64,000 nt of DNA, from positions 139,040,343-139,104,342 of the forward strand of contig NC_135505.1 of assembly GCF_052857255.1 (NCBI RefSeq), in the 5' to 3' direction. Under the pieces are notes generated by a model. It did no database searches, was not told the DNA's origin, and was given only the letters and a program-made list of their open reading frames with translations. The position numbers and the translations under genes were made by a program. Source of the DNA: Amblyomma americanum (taxonomy: Eukaryota > Arthropoda > Arachnida > Ixodida > Ixodidae). Below, in pieces: positions 20,901-32,573 of this stretch. How positions within the stretch are numbered: the first letter of the stretch is position 1; each line of letters starts with the position of its first letter.

Positions 20901-22264
20901 GTGTTCACATTTTCATTATTTTCTTTCGTTTCTAATTCACCAATCCGCATCTTGGGCTGTGAGTGTGGCTGCGAAACGCAGTGTGGTTCTTCTGTGCTCG
21001 CTTTACTCTTGCAACCCGAAGGCTTCACGTTCACCACTGCTGCGTGTTGAGTGTTCACAGCTAACGATGAATGTTCTTTGCCATGCCCTTTCGTATCCGT
21101 CCCTTTACTGGGCAATTCGGTGCTTGGCGTTGGCCGCGAGAATTGTGTTAATAAATTTATCCGTGCTTTTTTTGCTTCTTCGGCCATAAAATACTTTTCA
21201 CGCCCGATACTCAAGCCTGCACGCGAATCACATTTTTGCTCCCCATAATGAACATTTTGCCCCGCTTTAGGAGATTTCTGCTCGGATGACCTCTCCACGT
21301 AAGGTCTTGTTTGTTCTTTGCTCACACGGCTCGCTTCTGCCCCTAGAGACGCAGGCCTAGGAATCGCAGCGTCAACGTTGTCCGTGAGTACGGTCGAATT
21401 CATGTCAGTCGTTAACCGAAGGCTCTCAAATTCACTTTGGACGCGTTCGTCCGAAGCCCCCGCTTGAGACAACGAACTGTCTCGACTTTGCACCGAGGAC
21501 ACGTCCTGTACCTGTCGGACAGAGCCCGTGTTATGCACAGGTGTACGCGCACGCTCAAGCTGCTCAGGTAAGTCACGCGGCATTTCGTTGTCTGTGTTCT
21601 TGCCCTCCCGGCATTGAAAGTTGTTTTCGGCCCCTTTCTGCGGTTGGGGGCAGTCTTGCGGCAGTGACAATGCCTTCCTTAATCCAATACATGCTTCTGA
21701 GAGGGCTTGCCACTTCTCATAAATCACTTCGGGTAGTTGGGGCAAGACTTCCAGCAGAATGGGCACCGTCTGAGGCCCCTCTGGCTTTAAACCATGCATA
21801 GTTTCCGGTGCAAGTGGGCAGATTGGCTGAAACGTCGGCCAGACTTCCTCCAAAAGCAGACGCGCCCTAAGGAGAGCAGCTGGAAGTAGTGCGTGAGAAG
21901 GCAGTGACTCCAAGGAATTTGACTGCATCGGTGAATTGCTGTTGCTATTGCTGCCGTTGCATGGCTCTTCTTTTGGTTCGACTGATTCGTTTTGAGTCTG
22001 CTGTGACTCTTCGGATGACGGTACCGACGTTGCCACATTGTTTTGTGAAAGAAGCACGGCTTGAAGAGGTGAAAGCGGATTTAAGGACTGCACCTGCTGG
22101 TCCCGGCCGACCATTTTACTCGGAATGGAAGGCAATGCAGGCGGATTCGCTTGTTGTGCTGCCTGGTAGTGTTTGGGCTCTGAGATGATCTCACGGCCTG
22201 CAGCCTCCGTTTCTGTCGAAACAGGCTGCAGACACCTCGGTGCTTCGTCATCGCAGGAAGACAT
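17945..22264 (-). CDS. Gene B: large disordered protein with C-terminal repeats, array member 2
   Basis: An unrecognised 1439-aa protein in one exon. The first 120 residues are Ser/Gln/Asn-rich. A helical region at 125-201 holds WQALSEACIGLRKALSL (185-201), an ungapped relative of motifs in A and C, and an earlier L-E-E-V-W-P-T-F-Q. SWAESV lies at 457-462, followed by a basic cluster, KPKKQWRRPKR (528-538), a possible nuclear-localisation signal. The middle is Lys/Ser/Glu-rich with a diverged duplication of about 48 residues around the two N-E-A motifs. Roughly residues 1110-1375 are about ten degenerate repeats of 27 residues. A strong splice acceptor sits 134 nt upstream. After the TAA the frame remains open for about 34 codons, which may be chance. 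No enzyme motif is visible. Confidence 0.8.
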   Translation of the reverse strand: MSSCDDEAPRCLQPVSTETEAAGREIISEPKHYQAAQQANPPALPSIPSKMVGRDQQVQSLNPLSPLQAVLLSQNNVATSVPSSEESQQTQNESVEPKEEPCNGSNSNSNSPMQSNSLESLPSHALLPAALLRARLLLEEVWPTFQPICPLAPETMHGLKPEGPQTVPILLEVLPQLPEVIYEKWQALSEACIGLRKALSLPQDCPQPQKGAENNFQCREGKNTDNEMPRDLPEQLERARTPVHNTGSVRQVQDVSSVQSRDSSLSQAGASDERVQSEFESLRLTTDMNSTVLTDNVDAAIPRPASLGAEASRVSKEQTRPYVERSSEQKSPKAGQNVHYGEQKCDSRAGLSIGREKYFMAEEAKKARINLLTQFSRPTPSTELPSKGTDTKGHGKEHSSLAVNTQHAAVVNVKPSGCKSKASTEEPHCVSQPHSQPKMRIGELETKENNENVNTRSWAESVESTSTMSKKGNLLCTPGLALFSERPDKKSPNQGQPTNETTSMNEEKTSGATTLQTENSALNSQTIKPKKQWRRPKRSQTAGKKQLLRKEGTVAAEVKSESTSTDPELPTNQAEHVPIQPALATEGGSASNSSEPTDDAQKHAGSKPQSNENEQVASIKDTRPTICSESLNMTPYYSKEPNHARKHQVVPGMEHECKTRGSSRCAGDVHSRRTLTAIARTGNQQPIKVPAAKENKTQGDRNCCTDDGHVEPRLSCENRESEPIQSKLGLEASKSKGTARMEENPLRKKQIHGSCTNHTSEAKEKLQRNISPSKAALQCSVGVSSLSSAENTAPLPNVPEVGDVPGSIKSPSVADAEPTLCKEKPGCMLSGSMRKEAKKPDSSADLKHSQHVTPCVKEVEASAKNPKEEMKNFPDSSRDMVSTSASAASFPAGQIRIPQQEKMGAPLEPSTKHCNGQGAKLETIQTKKKPGLTSGENLQQSTKSCEGVIASRKTMNEAKNLRYYSNSLEPCRAGWYSGAKQKQNTQPSRRRDGRGTASQKQPKNEANTLDICSKTLVASTAEESSRTKPIKKKKHFKRRDDHARACEYQEARHQQNCTQARAEITGCPVPQAARACEQYHSGYESKKCGTARIPPAEGAHFSKLCQCWHDVVPATSVDMLPAQVMQTSCEQDKNRQETESCGRTCVLPFEASLQHNTQHEYVPCDGPWNGACLFTEQSTRPLSQQRRETNGACVLDSIREEPDEPSEQHHFVHNAGPTDSADVLEARNTQPSSDQYQCGERPDTCGSTCVLLAQPIQYEQYLGMVAAAPWNSAVILLAQPMQPPTELHPYWSPVEACTDAGMSPQQNTQPSSEEHGEGNVEMPCSSTDILPAETTQPLSCPNTHVHEAEPRSNDTVVAPVPPPQDISGEHLHRPSETPVESRGFVPSQPTGASSHVLRPYMYMYTQVERCYFQRTVGDYVQNEEAAVITHWFLYISTAL
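18140..18930 (-). repeat. About ten degenerate 27-aa coding repeats in gene B
   Basis: Units are recognised by a small/Cys-rich entry, then [VI]-L-[LP]-A-[QE]-x-x-Q-P-[SL]-S, then a variable aromatic/His part and Pro. Examples are ADVLEARNTQPSSDQ, VILLAQPMQPPTE and TDILPAETTQPLS. Lengths vary between 20 and 29 residues, so the array is old and eroded. Confidence 0.7.
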
Positions 22265-22398
22265 TTCCTCGGACTTCCGCGTTCACAGAGCCTACAGAAA
22301 GCGATGCTTAAGTTGTTCACTCGTTCTTGCTCGTCAATGGCAACGTCGAAAGTTTCCTCGAAGGCCAATCCCACAGTGAAGGTGAAATGAGAGGAGAT

Positions 22399-22420
22399 CT
22401 GCGAGAAAAAAAAATGTAGA
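22399..22420 (-). promoter_or_regulatory. Strong 3' splice site upstream of gene B
   Basis: The minus strand reads a T9 tract followed by CTCGCAG, with the exon starting at 22398. This is a textbook acceptor, 134 nt before the ATG. A matching donor on the same strand, GAG followed by GTACGT, lies at 22811/22810 and would define a 412-nt intron. Confidence 0.65.
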
Positions 22421-22810
22421 TAAAAATTATTTCGTCACACTTTAATTCGGCAGCACGAGTTCAGCTTTGTCTAGAGAAGGTCAAGGCGAAGGGCTTATCA
22501 CTTCTCGTGAGAAAATAAGGCATGGAAATTGTCTGGACAGACATTTTGTTGGCGTCATTGCAAGAGATGCCTAATTCCTGGTCAACTAGTGTTTGAATAT
22601 CTGCCAGATGGGCAGATAGCACAAACAAAACTGGATGAGTGAAAGAAAGTGACTGGTGTTATTTCCGACCTGGTTTGTTCAACGAAATATAGCTTGGACG
22701 TGTTGATATTGTATTCTGGCCTCTTCGGTCAATCAGAATATTGGTGCTACCCTAGCGTGCAACCCTGACCTATCCTAATATATCTAGCGTGCTGAATTCA
22801 CATTACGTAC

Positions 22811-23006
22811 CTCATATTTAAGAAGACGCTTAAAGAAAGAAGCAGCCGCATCTGTTTACATCACCCTTGACGAATGTTAGGGTAAATGAGGATGGAGGCA
22901 GACGGACGCTCGGACAAGCCGGCCAAGTAATTATATTGTTCAACACAGTCACTTGAGAGTTGTCTAAACAAGGCAGTCTAAATGCCTGCGAAGTTAAGTC
23001 AACTGA
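22811..23006 (-). promoter_or_regulatory. Candidate untranslated first exon and initiator of gene B
   Basis: An exon ending at the donor at 22811 could start at the minus-strand TCAGT (plus ACTGA, 23002-23006), which is the arthropod initiator consensus. Exon length would be about 190 nt. This is inference from two short signals only. Confidence 0.3.
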
Positions 23007-24820
23007 AGTATCGACTAAGTGGAGCACCGCTCCGTCTTTCCGATCGTTGTCCTCGTCTTTTGCCGTATGCCATGTGAACTAATATCCTAGCTTCATTCAC
23101 GTGGATCACCAAACCAAAGCTCTACATCTGGGGACCAATATAAGCAACCGTATATCGCATAGCCATTTGTTTTCCTTTTCGACTGGGACTTCAAAACCGC
23201 AGGTGGCGCTTTCCTGGCAGCCTGTGGTCGCCTGCTGTTCACCGAGCGCTGCGAAGCACTTTACAATTGGTTGCATATTGAATCCAGTTTCAGCCAATTG
23301 CAAGGTCTGGTCGCCAACCACCGAATGGCCCGATCGCTTGCCACAGAGACTTGAAAGTCGCGGGAACATTTCAGTTACCTCTGACAGAAGACCGTATATG
23401 TACGGGAAATAGACAACTCAAAATGGACCGCTTTTAGAATACGGCCCCTGCTTGACATTAAATTTAGTTTCAGCCAGTATCTCATTGCTAAGTCATGTCG
23501 GTGAGGTCTGCTGCCCCCTATTAGGTCCCACGTGTAGTAGCGTTATCTACAAGATGCGTTTACTTGTGGCCCTTATTAAATTGTAAAAACTGGCGCATGC
23601 GTCAAGGACCGTTTAAGAGAGCATGTGCAAACTTTGTTGAGGCTGACAACGGGACGCAGCTACCAGCACTCTTCCTCTCCACAGCAGCTGGCATGTGCTG
23701 CGTACGTGACTAGAAACACGTTTAGAGGTCAAATTGCGGAGCCAGAGGTCATACGCTGGAATTCGTCGGAGGGGGCTCATAATACGAGTAGAACTATCGC
23801 TCTAAAAGAAAACTGGTAAGCTTTCTTTCGACACTGTGGCACTACGATAGTAGAGTTGTGTTTGCTGCACGTTATGTGTTATACTGCATGTAGGCCTCAA
23901 AATTCATTTTTGTTTGATTATTGATGCTACTATGCAGCATTTGTAAGAGACAACTTGCGGCGGAATTGAGGTGCCTGGAGTTCAGATTACGAGAGCAGGT
24001 TAGTAGTGGAAACGTGGCTTCCATATGCGTTTTAAAGAAATCGAAGTGCGACCACTGGCTTTCTATACAAAGCCAGTAGTCGAAACGGCTTGAAAGTGGT
24101 GTTGTTTCCTATCGTCAGTCTGAACGTAATTTTACTGTGTGTATGCGTGTGAGGAATTGCGCACTATAAAGGGTAAACGAAGAGCTGCAGTTCCTTTCTA
24201 CATATTAGATACACCTTCGGTCAAAGTTGGCTCCTGTTACTTGGTCACACGCGCCTCGGTTTTAGTATCATTTGTTTCAAACTTTTTTTCTTCACTGTAC
24301 ACTTTCAACGCGACAACGTTAAGGCTCCCGTTCAACCCAGCGGTGCCGGCGGCGTGCGAGGAAATGCGGATTGGTCGAAAAGAAGTGACATCACACGCTC
24401 CATGAAGCCGACGGGATTTCAGATTAAGTGATTAGAATATCACAAATTGTGAATATATGTTAAAACAGTGCAAATTATGAATATAATGTGGCAACACAAT
24501 TTAAAGGTCGTTATGACATGCAAGAATGAAAAGTAAATTAATTGCACTGAAAAAAAAAAACTATGGTGGGGTGGGAATCGAGCTGTACACCTCCAAGTTA
24601 GACACGCTACCCCTTAGGACACCGAAACGTGTTCGCTCGACTTTGTTGAACGGAGGCCTTGGGTGTCTTGTCCGACAGTGCCCGCCTCTGCGAAGTGATA
24701 TGCAAAGAGGACTACAGGCCGCTGAAGGGGGCCATTAACGATTCCATGTCGCACCCTTAAGGAAAAACGCGCATTATTTCTAATGCGCATGCTAAAGCAT
24801 ACATGTGCCGATTCGGCCCT
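23007..24820. other. Intergenic between B and C; decayed tRNA-like SINE head
   Basis: Bases 24555-24640 read on the minus strand as a tRNA-like head (AAGGGGTAGCGTG, then CTCGATTCCCACC), probably a second SINE family. The remainder has no gene or repeat I can support. Confidence 0.35.
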
Positions 24821-24824
24821 TAAA

Positions 24825-25210
24825 AAAAAGTGTCTATAGACAGTCTAAAGAGTTCTTATGGACTATTGCGTTCCTATAGATATTTGTTTTTGTCTATTCA
24901 TAGTGTATAGACTGTCTATAGGCAAAAGTGAACTGAAAGTTTATGGCCATAAATCTATAGATTGTCTGTAGACTGTCTACAGGATTTGTATTGCCTATAG
25001 ACTGTTCTCTAGGGTTTGTCGATAGAGAGTCAATAGGCTTTATAGACAGAAGTCAATGGACAGTAGAAGAACTGTAGGTTGGGCTAGTTGGTGTTGATGC
25101 ATAGCGGTGGCTCAACAGCGCAAACGCACATACAGACCAAGTAAGAGATGAGACACAAACCAGTGCTGAATTATGGAATCTATGACAGTCTGTAGACTGT
25201 CTAAAGAAAT
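24825..25210. repeat. Cluster of TAGACTGTCTA-type palindromic motifs
   Basis: Variants of CTATAGACTGTCTATAG occur at about 24831, 24907, 24954-24982, 24994 and 25181. TAGACTGTCTA is an 11-mer with palindromic arms around one central base. An unrelated block (about 25058-25165, starting CTGTAGGTTGGGCTAG) separates the last unit from the rest and may be an insertion. Confidence 0.6.
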
Positions 25211-26409
25211 CTTTGTAAGGGGGGTATTCTTTTGTATAGTCATGGCTTGCGGTGCCGAAGCACCTTTCCAATATGGTTCCTCTTTCGGTACTAACTTGGC
25301 ATTTACCGATTATCTTCTTCTCGGGGTTATAAAACATGTGCTTCGCGGATCCAGATTTGAAAACTACGAGAGCATCATTCGCGCGGTGAAAACGTTACTG
25401 CGGCAGAAGGGAAAATATTGTTGCAAAGAAGATATGCATACCCTTCATCTGCGTTGGCGCAGAGCCGTATACAACTAGACGGGAGATTACACAGAAAGTA
25501 ATGTAGTACTGGCAGATATGTCACTTCATTCAATGTGACTGATAAGCAATGTGCGACGGGAAGAAAGGAGGGGCATTGCTTTTTGTACACCCCTCATGGT
25601 AGTAACTACGAAACTGATATTTCCAATCATTCGATAACTTCGTTACATCGGCGCCAACCTGAAATGTTCTGGCAACACCAACTGACTGACGAAAGCTGCG
25701 GGATATATTAAGACATGACTGAAAAAAAACCCAGCTTGTTCAGAAAATTTTACAGCCATTCGCCATCAGCGACAGCCACCTGTGCGACGAGATATGACGA
25801 GACCAAGGGCAAGAAACAAAATCGCTAATCATTTATCGTGAGCATCCGGGCTGTGGCCAGAGCGTGGTAGGAGTGACGCTGCTATTAACGCCATGTTCGG
25901 TTTCCCGAGCCGAACTCAATTGCAGGCAGGGTGAGCGGACAAGTTGCACTGTGCGGCGTGTGCTGTCTGCGAAGCCTTATTTGTTGCATCACATTTCCGT
26001 CGGTTTCGTCATGTTTTTGGCCATGATTTATTCTGCAGATCACCTCCACCGACCGATAATAAAAAAAGTTTCGGTAACTGCAAAGAAGTCAGCCCCATTA
26101 TTTTTAATCTTCCCGTCGCTATGGTAAACTGTTTAATGATTTAAAAGTTCGAGTGGTCCACTAAAGTTTGTCTGGCCAGGCGTGATTGAACAAGTTGAAG
26201 GCCACTGACCATGTCGAAAACAAAAACAAACACGAGACGTTTCAGAATTCTGCAGGTTCTTTTTTCACTGAACTGGGCAAGGTTCTTTCCATATAAATAT
26301 GGTCTGTCGATCTGAATTCGTGTTAACAGGGTCCGTGAGCTCTCAATTAGAGGGCGTCCCTAAGGTAGATAAGTTCTTGCAGTCCTTTTTCAGTTTTAGC
26401 TTCATTTTT
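25211..26409. other. Intergenic, nothing recognised
   Basis: No gene, RNA or repeat supported; frames are short on both strands. Confidence 0.45.
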
Positions 26410-26642
26410 GGTTTGGTTTATGGGGGTTTAACGTCCCAAAGCGACTCAGACTACGAGAGAAGCCGTAGTGAAGGGCTCCGGAAATTTCGACCACCTGGGG
26501 TTCTTTAACGTGCACTGACATCGCACAGTACACGGGCCTCTAGAATTTCGCCTCCATCGAAATTCGACCGCCACAGCCGGGATCGAACCCGCGTCTTTCG
26601 GGCTAGCAGCCGAGCGCCATAGCCACTCGGCCACCGCGACGG
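26410..26642 (-). mobile_element. tRNA-derived SINE (Ruka-like), copy 3
   Basis: Full-length minus-strand copy. The tRNA-like head complement (GGGATCGAACCCGCG) is at 26578-26592, and the CCATAAACC-type tail is at the left. It is close to copy 1 throughout. Confidence 0.9.
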
Positions 26643-27738
26643 CTAGCTTCATTTTTATCGATTAACCCGCGTTCTTATAAAGTGGGTACATCATAGGAAC
26701 TGAGCTGCATGAGAAAAAAAGCACATTATGATAAGAACCGCGTATGTGGCTTTCATTGATTGCAAAAGTAGAATAATGGTATCGTTGACTACCTCACGCT
26801 TAAGGAAGATATTGCTGTCGCAGTTCACCCGCGCATATTTTAGGCACGCGAGGTAGCCCACTAATTTCCAACCGGAATTTTATGGACGCTTGTCTCTTGT
26901 TTTTACAAAAGGGTGAAAATTTGTCCCAGTTGGTAAGTTTACATTGCGTGGGAACGCCAGAACGAAGCACTCAGTACGGACCGTACGAATTGCAGTCATT
27001 TCTATTTCAGGCAGCACTTCGGAAAAAGACAATAAAGAGCACATCACCCTGTCCTTTTTTTTCCTTTGTATTTCGTCCTTGTGGTGCTCGAACATAAAGG
27101 AATGCTTATTATTGCTGCAATCTCCTTTTGTCACTCACATGAGTCTACGCCATGCCGCGAAATATCAGAATGAAAGAATTCAGAACAATTCACAAGCCGC
27201 AGACAACAAACGTCAACAAAATATCAGAGTAATCTTAAAATTATAAACGTCCATATTCACCTTTTAAAATTTCTACAGGCTTACTCTATTCTTCAATAAC
27301 TATTCTGACTACTAAATTCGACTTGAATGCGTATTAACTCAAGAACATGACCGTATTGAACTGACAGTGCTCCTAGCTTCTTGGTGCCAGGTGTTTACGG
27401 CATAACAGTAGCAAGCATTTATCGGACACTTATGAATGTACGGTTCGGGAGCGTATGGCTCACGCAAGTGCAACGAATCTTCGACATGTGCGCCCGTCAG
27501 CAAAAAATAAAAACAATCTTTAAGAACACAAGCGGCGTGCAGGGCCTCGCTTTGTGAACCCTGTTTAACGACGCCTTTAAACCAAGGAACGTAGTTTGCA
27601 GATAACCCTTTAGAAGTAATCGTGTGTTAGTTAGCTGCACACGACTAACAAAGACCCTGTATAGGAACCCATGATAGATAGAGGGCAGGTAGGCGGTTCT
27701 TCGATGCACACAAAGCGAACAAGGGAGGGGACAGCATC
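26643..27738. other. Intergenic, nothing recognised
   Basis: No gene or repeat recognised. Confidence 0.45.
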
Positions 27739-27866
27739 ATGGGGCTTGCCAATGTTTCGACAAGAGCGCTTGTCTTTGGACAAAGCGTTTAGCATCGCGG
27801 CCAGTGATGAAAGCTTCGTCCAGACGGAGACAAGCCCTTTTGTCGAAAAGATGGCAAGCCCCATGA
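27739..27866. mobile_element. Small foldback element with about 38-bp inverted arms
   Basis: The left arm CATGGGGCTTGCCAATG, TTTCGACAAGAG and GCTTGTCT is mirrored at the right by AGACAAGCCCTTTTGTCG and GGCAAGCCCCATG. Total length is about 128 bp, with no coding capacity. The arms differ at a few positions. Confidence 0.75.
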
Positions 27867-29580
27867 GAATTTTCCTTCACTCGTGCACTTTGTTTGCCTA
27901 GGAACCTTTTTTAAAACGCCTCTCCTTAGGAGCGTCATCGTTCCTCGGCTTATTACTGTCCAAATTGCTAGTGAAGTGCGCTGTACTCACCCGGAAACGT
28001 TGCTAGGTGCAAATGAGCTTCGCGTAGCATAAAATCCCAATGACCGCCTTCTGAGGGTGGGGCGGAGTTCCACGAAGAACACACGTCGAAACGCGAGGCT
28101 TGGGCACTGAAATGAAATCGAAGACCCTGCAGTCACTGACACTCTTTGGGAGCGCGGGCAAACATCGTTCAGCACATCGTTCTGCGGAAGACGCGCACGT
28201 TCTTGCTCATATCAGACACAGCATACAACAGTACCACGCGCTGAACACTGAAAGAAACACGGGCTCTTGTTCACGGTACGGTAGCTCCACTCGTCGCCAC
28301 ACAGCGGTGACAACCGAAGATTCGACCTATTTGCGGGTTCATGATTATTTGTGTCGATAAGCTTTGAAGGCCATTTCAATGCAGCACATACTCGCGTTTT
28401 TCTTCAGGAGAGTTTTGGCTGCGTCTGACTTGCATAAGATACGAGATAAGATCGCCGCTCCAGGCGTTTGTTTCTTAAGGCAGTCACGGCGATCATTGCT
28501 TGCAGAGGCTAGACCAATGCGAATATTGACTCATTGAAGGTAGTGCAAGGATTCCAGCCCTCGCGCTTAATACCGATGATTATTTGCAGTCTTTGAAGAA
28601 ATTAATCGCACGGCATGGTTCGTTCCTTGCCCCACTGAGCTTTAAATTTGTGTAATGCAATGGGAACCCTTCTGGTCCCGTTTCAAGATGTTTTGGCCAT
28701 CAGGGATGCTTAAGGTCTTTTCTACACGACAAAGAGGCAAACCCCGCTGCCTGGTCACTTTGGATGACGATAATGAAGCTAAATATTTTTTTATACGTCT
28801 TTATTTCTGCATAAAATAGGCCTAGCCTTGCGGCAGAAATGAGGGGCTTCATGGGGGTGGAGGTGGGGGAGGGGGAGGAGGGCCGGTCTCCCACTTCTTC
28901 TCCGAAGTGGGGTGGTCCTGTGGTCGGCTCTGCGAAGAAACGGCCAGGCCTCTCTTCTTCCTTGAAGTATAGGAGAAAAGGGAAGCTTTGGCTAGTAGAG
29001 CGTCATCAATCAAAGCATTTTCGTCTACTCAAGGCGTGGTCGAAAAGTGATTTTCCAAGCATTCCACCTCTAATAAGCCAACCGCAAGGCCAGGAGAAAG
29101 ATTGTACCCATTCAAACGATTAGGCCACAGCTACCGCTGCGGTCACCTGGTTACTTTTGACGAAGTGGGTACATACATAGGCGTAAATTAGAATGCATCA
29201 ATCTCTGTACGTAAGTTTAGAATGGAATTAGTCGCGGTGGCATAGTTGCTAAGAGTTCTCTGTTGCCCAGAGTCCGGTGCCGAGGGAACCCGCTTGTCCG
29301 CCGCTGTAGCTAAGCAACCAAGGTGTGTGGCCGGTGCTAAGTGTATATAAGCTCGAAAATGCTGTGAAGTTTCGCGCTTACCATATTGTGACAGCATCCA
29401 CCGGGCTTACTTCTAGTCCTTGAACTTTGTTTATCGATGGTGAAATTAAGTGTTGTCCTTACCCTTCCAACACTACACACAGCTTAGAAGGCCACACTTT
29501 TTGGGTTTGTATTTTTGACAGAAGCTGTAAATACACACTGCTGTGCCGTGATCTTGAAAAACACTACCTGGTCGAGTGGG
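27867..29580. other. Intergenic, nothing recognised
   Basis: No gene supported. A purine-rich GGAGGTGGGGGAGGGGGAGGAGG-like run lies near 28856-28885. Confidence 0.4.
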
Positions 29581-29814
29581 CGCTGTGGTGGATGAGTGGT
29601 TATGGCGTTCGGCTGCCGAGCCGGAAGACGCGGGTTCGATCCTGACCGCGACGGTCGAATTTAGATGGAGGTGAAATGCCAGAGGTCCTTCTACTGTGCG
29701 ATGTCAATGCCGGTTAAAGAACCCCCGGTGGTCGAAATTTTCGGAGCCCTGAACTACGGCGTCTCTCATAGCCTGAGTTTCTTTGGGACGTTAAACCTCC
29801 ATAAACCAAACCAA
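29581..29814 (+). mobile_element. tRNA-derived SINE (Ruka-like), copy 4
   Basis: Plus-strand copy. It has a GGTGGATGAGTGGTTATGG head, B box GGTTCGATCCT, body TGGAGGTGAAATGCC, and ends CGTTAAACCTCCATAAACC. Full length. Confidence 0.9.
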
Positions 29815-32573
29815 TCCAACTGGTCGAAATCCATCCACAGCCAAACGTCAGCTTTAACCTCAATCTTTATGACAAGAGAGCGAAGACTACGGTTTGTTTG
29901 AGCGGAATACATTATAATACGTACATTCGGCGATGGTTAGGTGACACCTCTTATTAATGTGAAGAGCCCCGAGAATATACCCTTCGTTCGTCGCTAAACG
30001 AGCTCCGACCTTCCAAAATTGTTTCCCTATATTCACCACTATGTTCGTTCTGCGAATAAAAATTATGTGCGGCGTTAATTATTTTCCGTTTCGGCGGATT
30101 CACTCACTCTGCGCACCGATGATTTATTGTTCACTTGCCAATTTGAAGAGCACTCTTTGCGGGCCTACCATCTTTTGGTGACAGATTTCGCAGTACGTCA
30201 CTATGTTACTGGAAAACCACGTCGGCTTCACAGGATACGTTGCTTCCTTTGCGTACGCTTGCTTCTTATCACACTGCAGCCAGGCTTTAAGAAAACTGTG
30301 ATTCCAGATGAAAGGCATGAAAGATCAAACGAGGCAAAACTTCGAGTGTGAAAAAGTGAATAACATATGGAGGGACTCGCGCGAGAGGGACTGCTGGCAT
30401 GTGCACAGGTTGGTCGATGTTTGTGCATGGACTCTCACCACCGAAAAAAGCACACACTGAAAAATAAAAGTCAAAAGTGCTAAATAAGATATATTTTGAT
30501 AGCAAACAGTCCCAAAATGACAAGGGCGTTGCTCTGTTTCTTGGAGCTGGCCGTTCGTTGGAGGTGGCTCTGTAACGAGCTTGTTTCGAGTCCACCACTG
30601 AGCAATGTCGCATCGAACTAGTGTGGGCTATGGACATACGCAACCCTGCGGCCATTATACAGGCCACGATCCACTGCGTTAGCCGGGACTCGTCACTATT
30701 TAAATTTACCCCTGTACCACCTTTTACCTCGAGGAGCTCGCCTCACACGTCACACGTGAAGCTGCTGAATGAAAAGTGATGAAAACATTAAATAACTGGT
30801 GATTAGAAGGACGCAGCTTGACTAAAAAGTCCTGTGTACTCGTACCTCAAGCAAACCAATTGCGCTGAAAAGAGAGGGACTAATTATAGTCTGGATCGGG
30901 TCCCTGGCCTTTATTGCATGGAATTAAAACACTGACAGGCTTATAGCATTAATTAACAAGGCCTCATCACGCGAACCCGTCATACATAGTCAGACCAGCT
31001 ATCTGCTATCTCTACCTGCACATCGAAATTCCGGGAGACACACACACGCATTGAATAAAGGCACCCAGACAAGAAGTAGGTCTCGCACAGCATATACCTG
31101 CGCGCTAAAGCACTGTGCTCTCTGAACAGAGACTTCGATGAACGAGGCGGCTCTGTGTGGCAATCTATCATGCGGCTCTTCAACAGGTTAAGCAGTCCCA
31201 TAAGCACGAAAGTGTCACATGGAACATGTATTGCTTTCCTTTGTAGCCATATGACAGCGCTTGGGTGGATGTCAATGCTTAATTACCGCAATATCACATG
31301 GAACCTTAGACCATTACACTGTGGGAAAAAATCCTGTGCGCTCAACGTCCTTTCTGAAAGTTGTTTGAAAAATGTCTCAGAAAAAAAAATACTGCATCCT
31401 GACAAAACACAAAGCAGTGATGATTAATCTCTGGCTGCTGACACATAGGCGGCAGTTCATTGACAATGGCGCAAACATCTTAGCACGATGCCATGTTTTG
31501 ACAGGTAAAGTCGACGTGTCTAAAAAACAAATTTACGGCCGACTGAACACATACGTTGCACCGAAGGCCCAGAGACACGTTCGTTAGACTGTTATATGAA
31601 GCCTTTGTGCCTGTTGTCCGAGAGAGCAAGGAAAGATGACCCCAGATGCTGAAGAGAGCCATTAACGCTATTGCGTCATACCCTAAAGGCGGAACTTAAG
31701 TCTCTCGGATTTTTTTTCTCTCCCTAGCACCTACCACTTCGATCACTTTTCACATTATGATGAGGGAAAGTGCAATGGGAGTCTAGAAGAAGCAGGAGAG
31801 ATACAAATTCATTTTTTCCTGATGGTTTATGGTGTTTGTAGGTTAGGTATCAAGACAAGCGTAGTACAGTGGAGCTAAGAGTCGTGTTTAGGGAAGTCGG
31901 TAAGGCGCAGTTCTTCACACTCACCTTTGCTGAGGCTACTCACTGCACTCATTCTGTTAGTCCGCAATTATCCAAATTCCTCACCAACAGGACAGAGCAG
32001 TCAACCAGTACATTGCAGTTAACAGTTGACACTATAAAGTTGGAATCAGAGTTTCATAGTGAGGACTAATCACACTTAGCCAAGCTCTTGGTGAAACCAA
32101 TTTTATTATGCAGATGAATGGGATAAAAACTACCGCTTTTCATGAGGAAACGTGGTTTGACGAGGTAATGATGAGAAGTTGCCTTGTGATAAAGATGCGA
32201 TACTTCCAGGTTGCATTTGCTGTGTCTTACCGTGGCCTCTCCCAGGGAAGTGCTGCTTTTGACATTTTATTCTTTGGACCTGGTGGCCGCATGTGGCTCG
32301 TAACATCCAGTGCGCGTGAGCACTTTGATGCTAGATATTGACCTCCATTCACCTTAGATACATTGTTCGCTCCTGATCTGAAGCCATAGTATCTAATCAC
32401 TCCAAACATTCTTTTTTTTTTGCGAAATTGGCTATTGTATGCGTGCTGGGTTTCCCAGTTTGGCAGCAACCAGGGTTCTGAAGTCGAGGCTTTCATGGGC
32501 ACTGACGGATCGCAAACAGCTCCATTGCTGGGTGTCCTCTATTAATCTAGAGCTGTGCCGCCGGCCGCAGCTT
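29815..32573. other. Intergenic between B and C, nothing firm
   Basis: Text near 31617-31700 (GAGAGCCATTAACGCTATTGCG, CTAAAGGCGGAACTTAAG) resembles pieces near 5200 and 24720 and is probably repeat debris. No gene is supported. TTTATT (minus AATAAA) at 32266-32271 is a candidate poly(A) signal for gene C. Confidence 0.35.
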
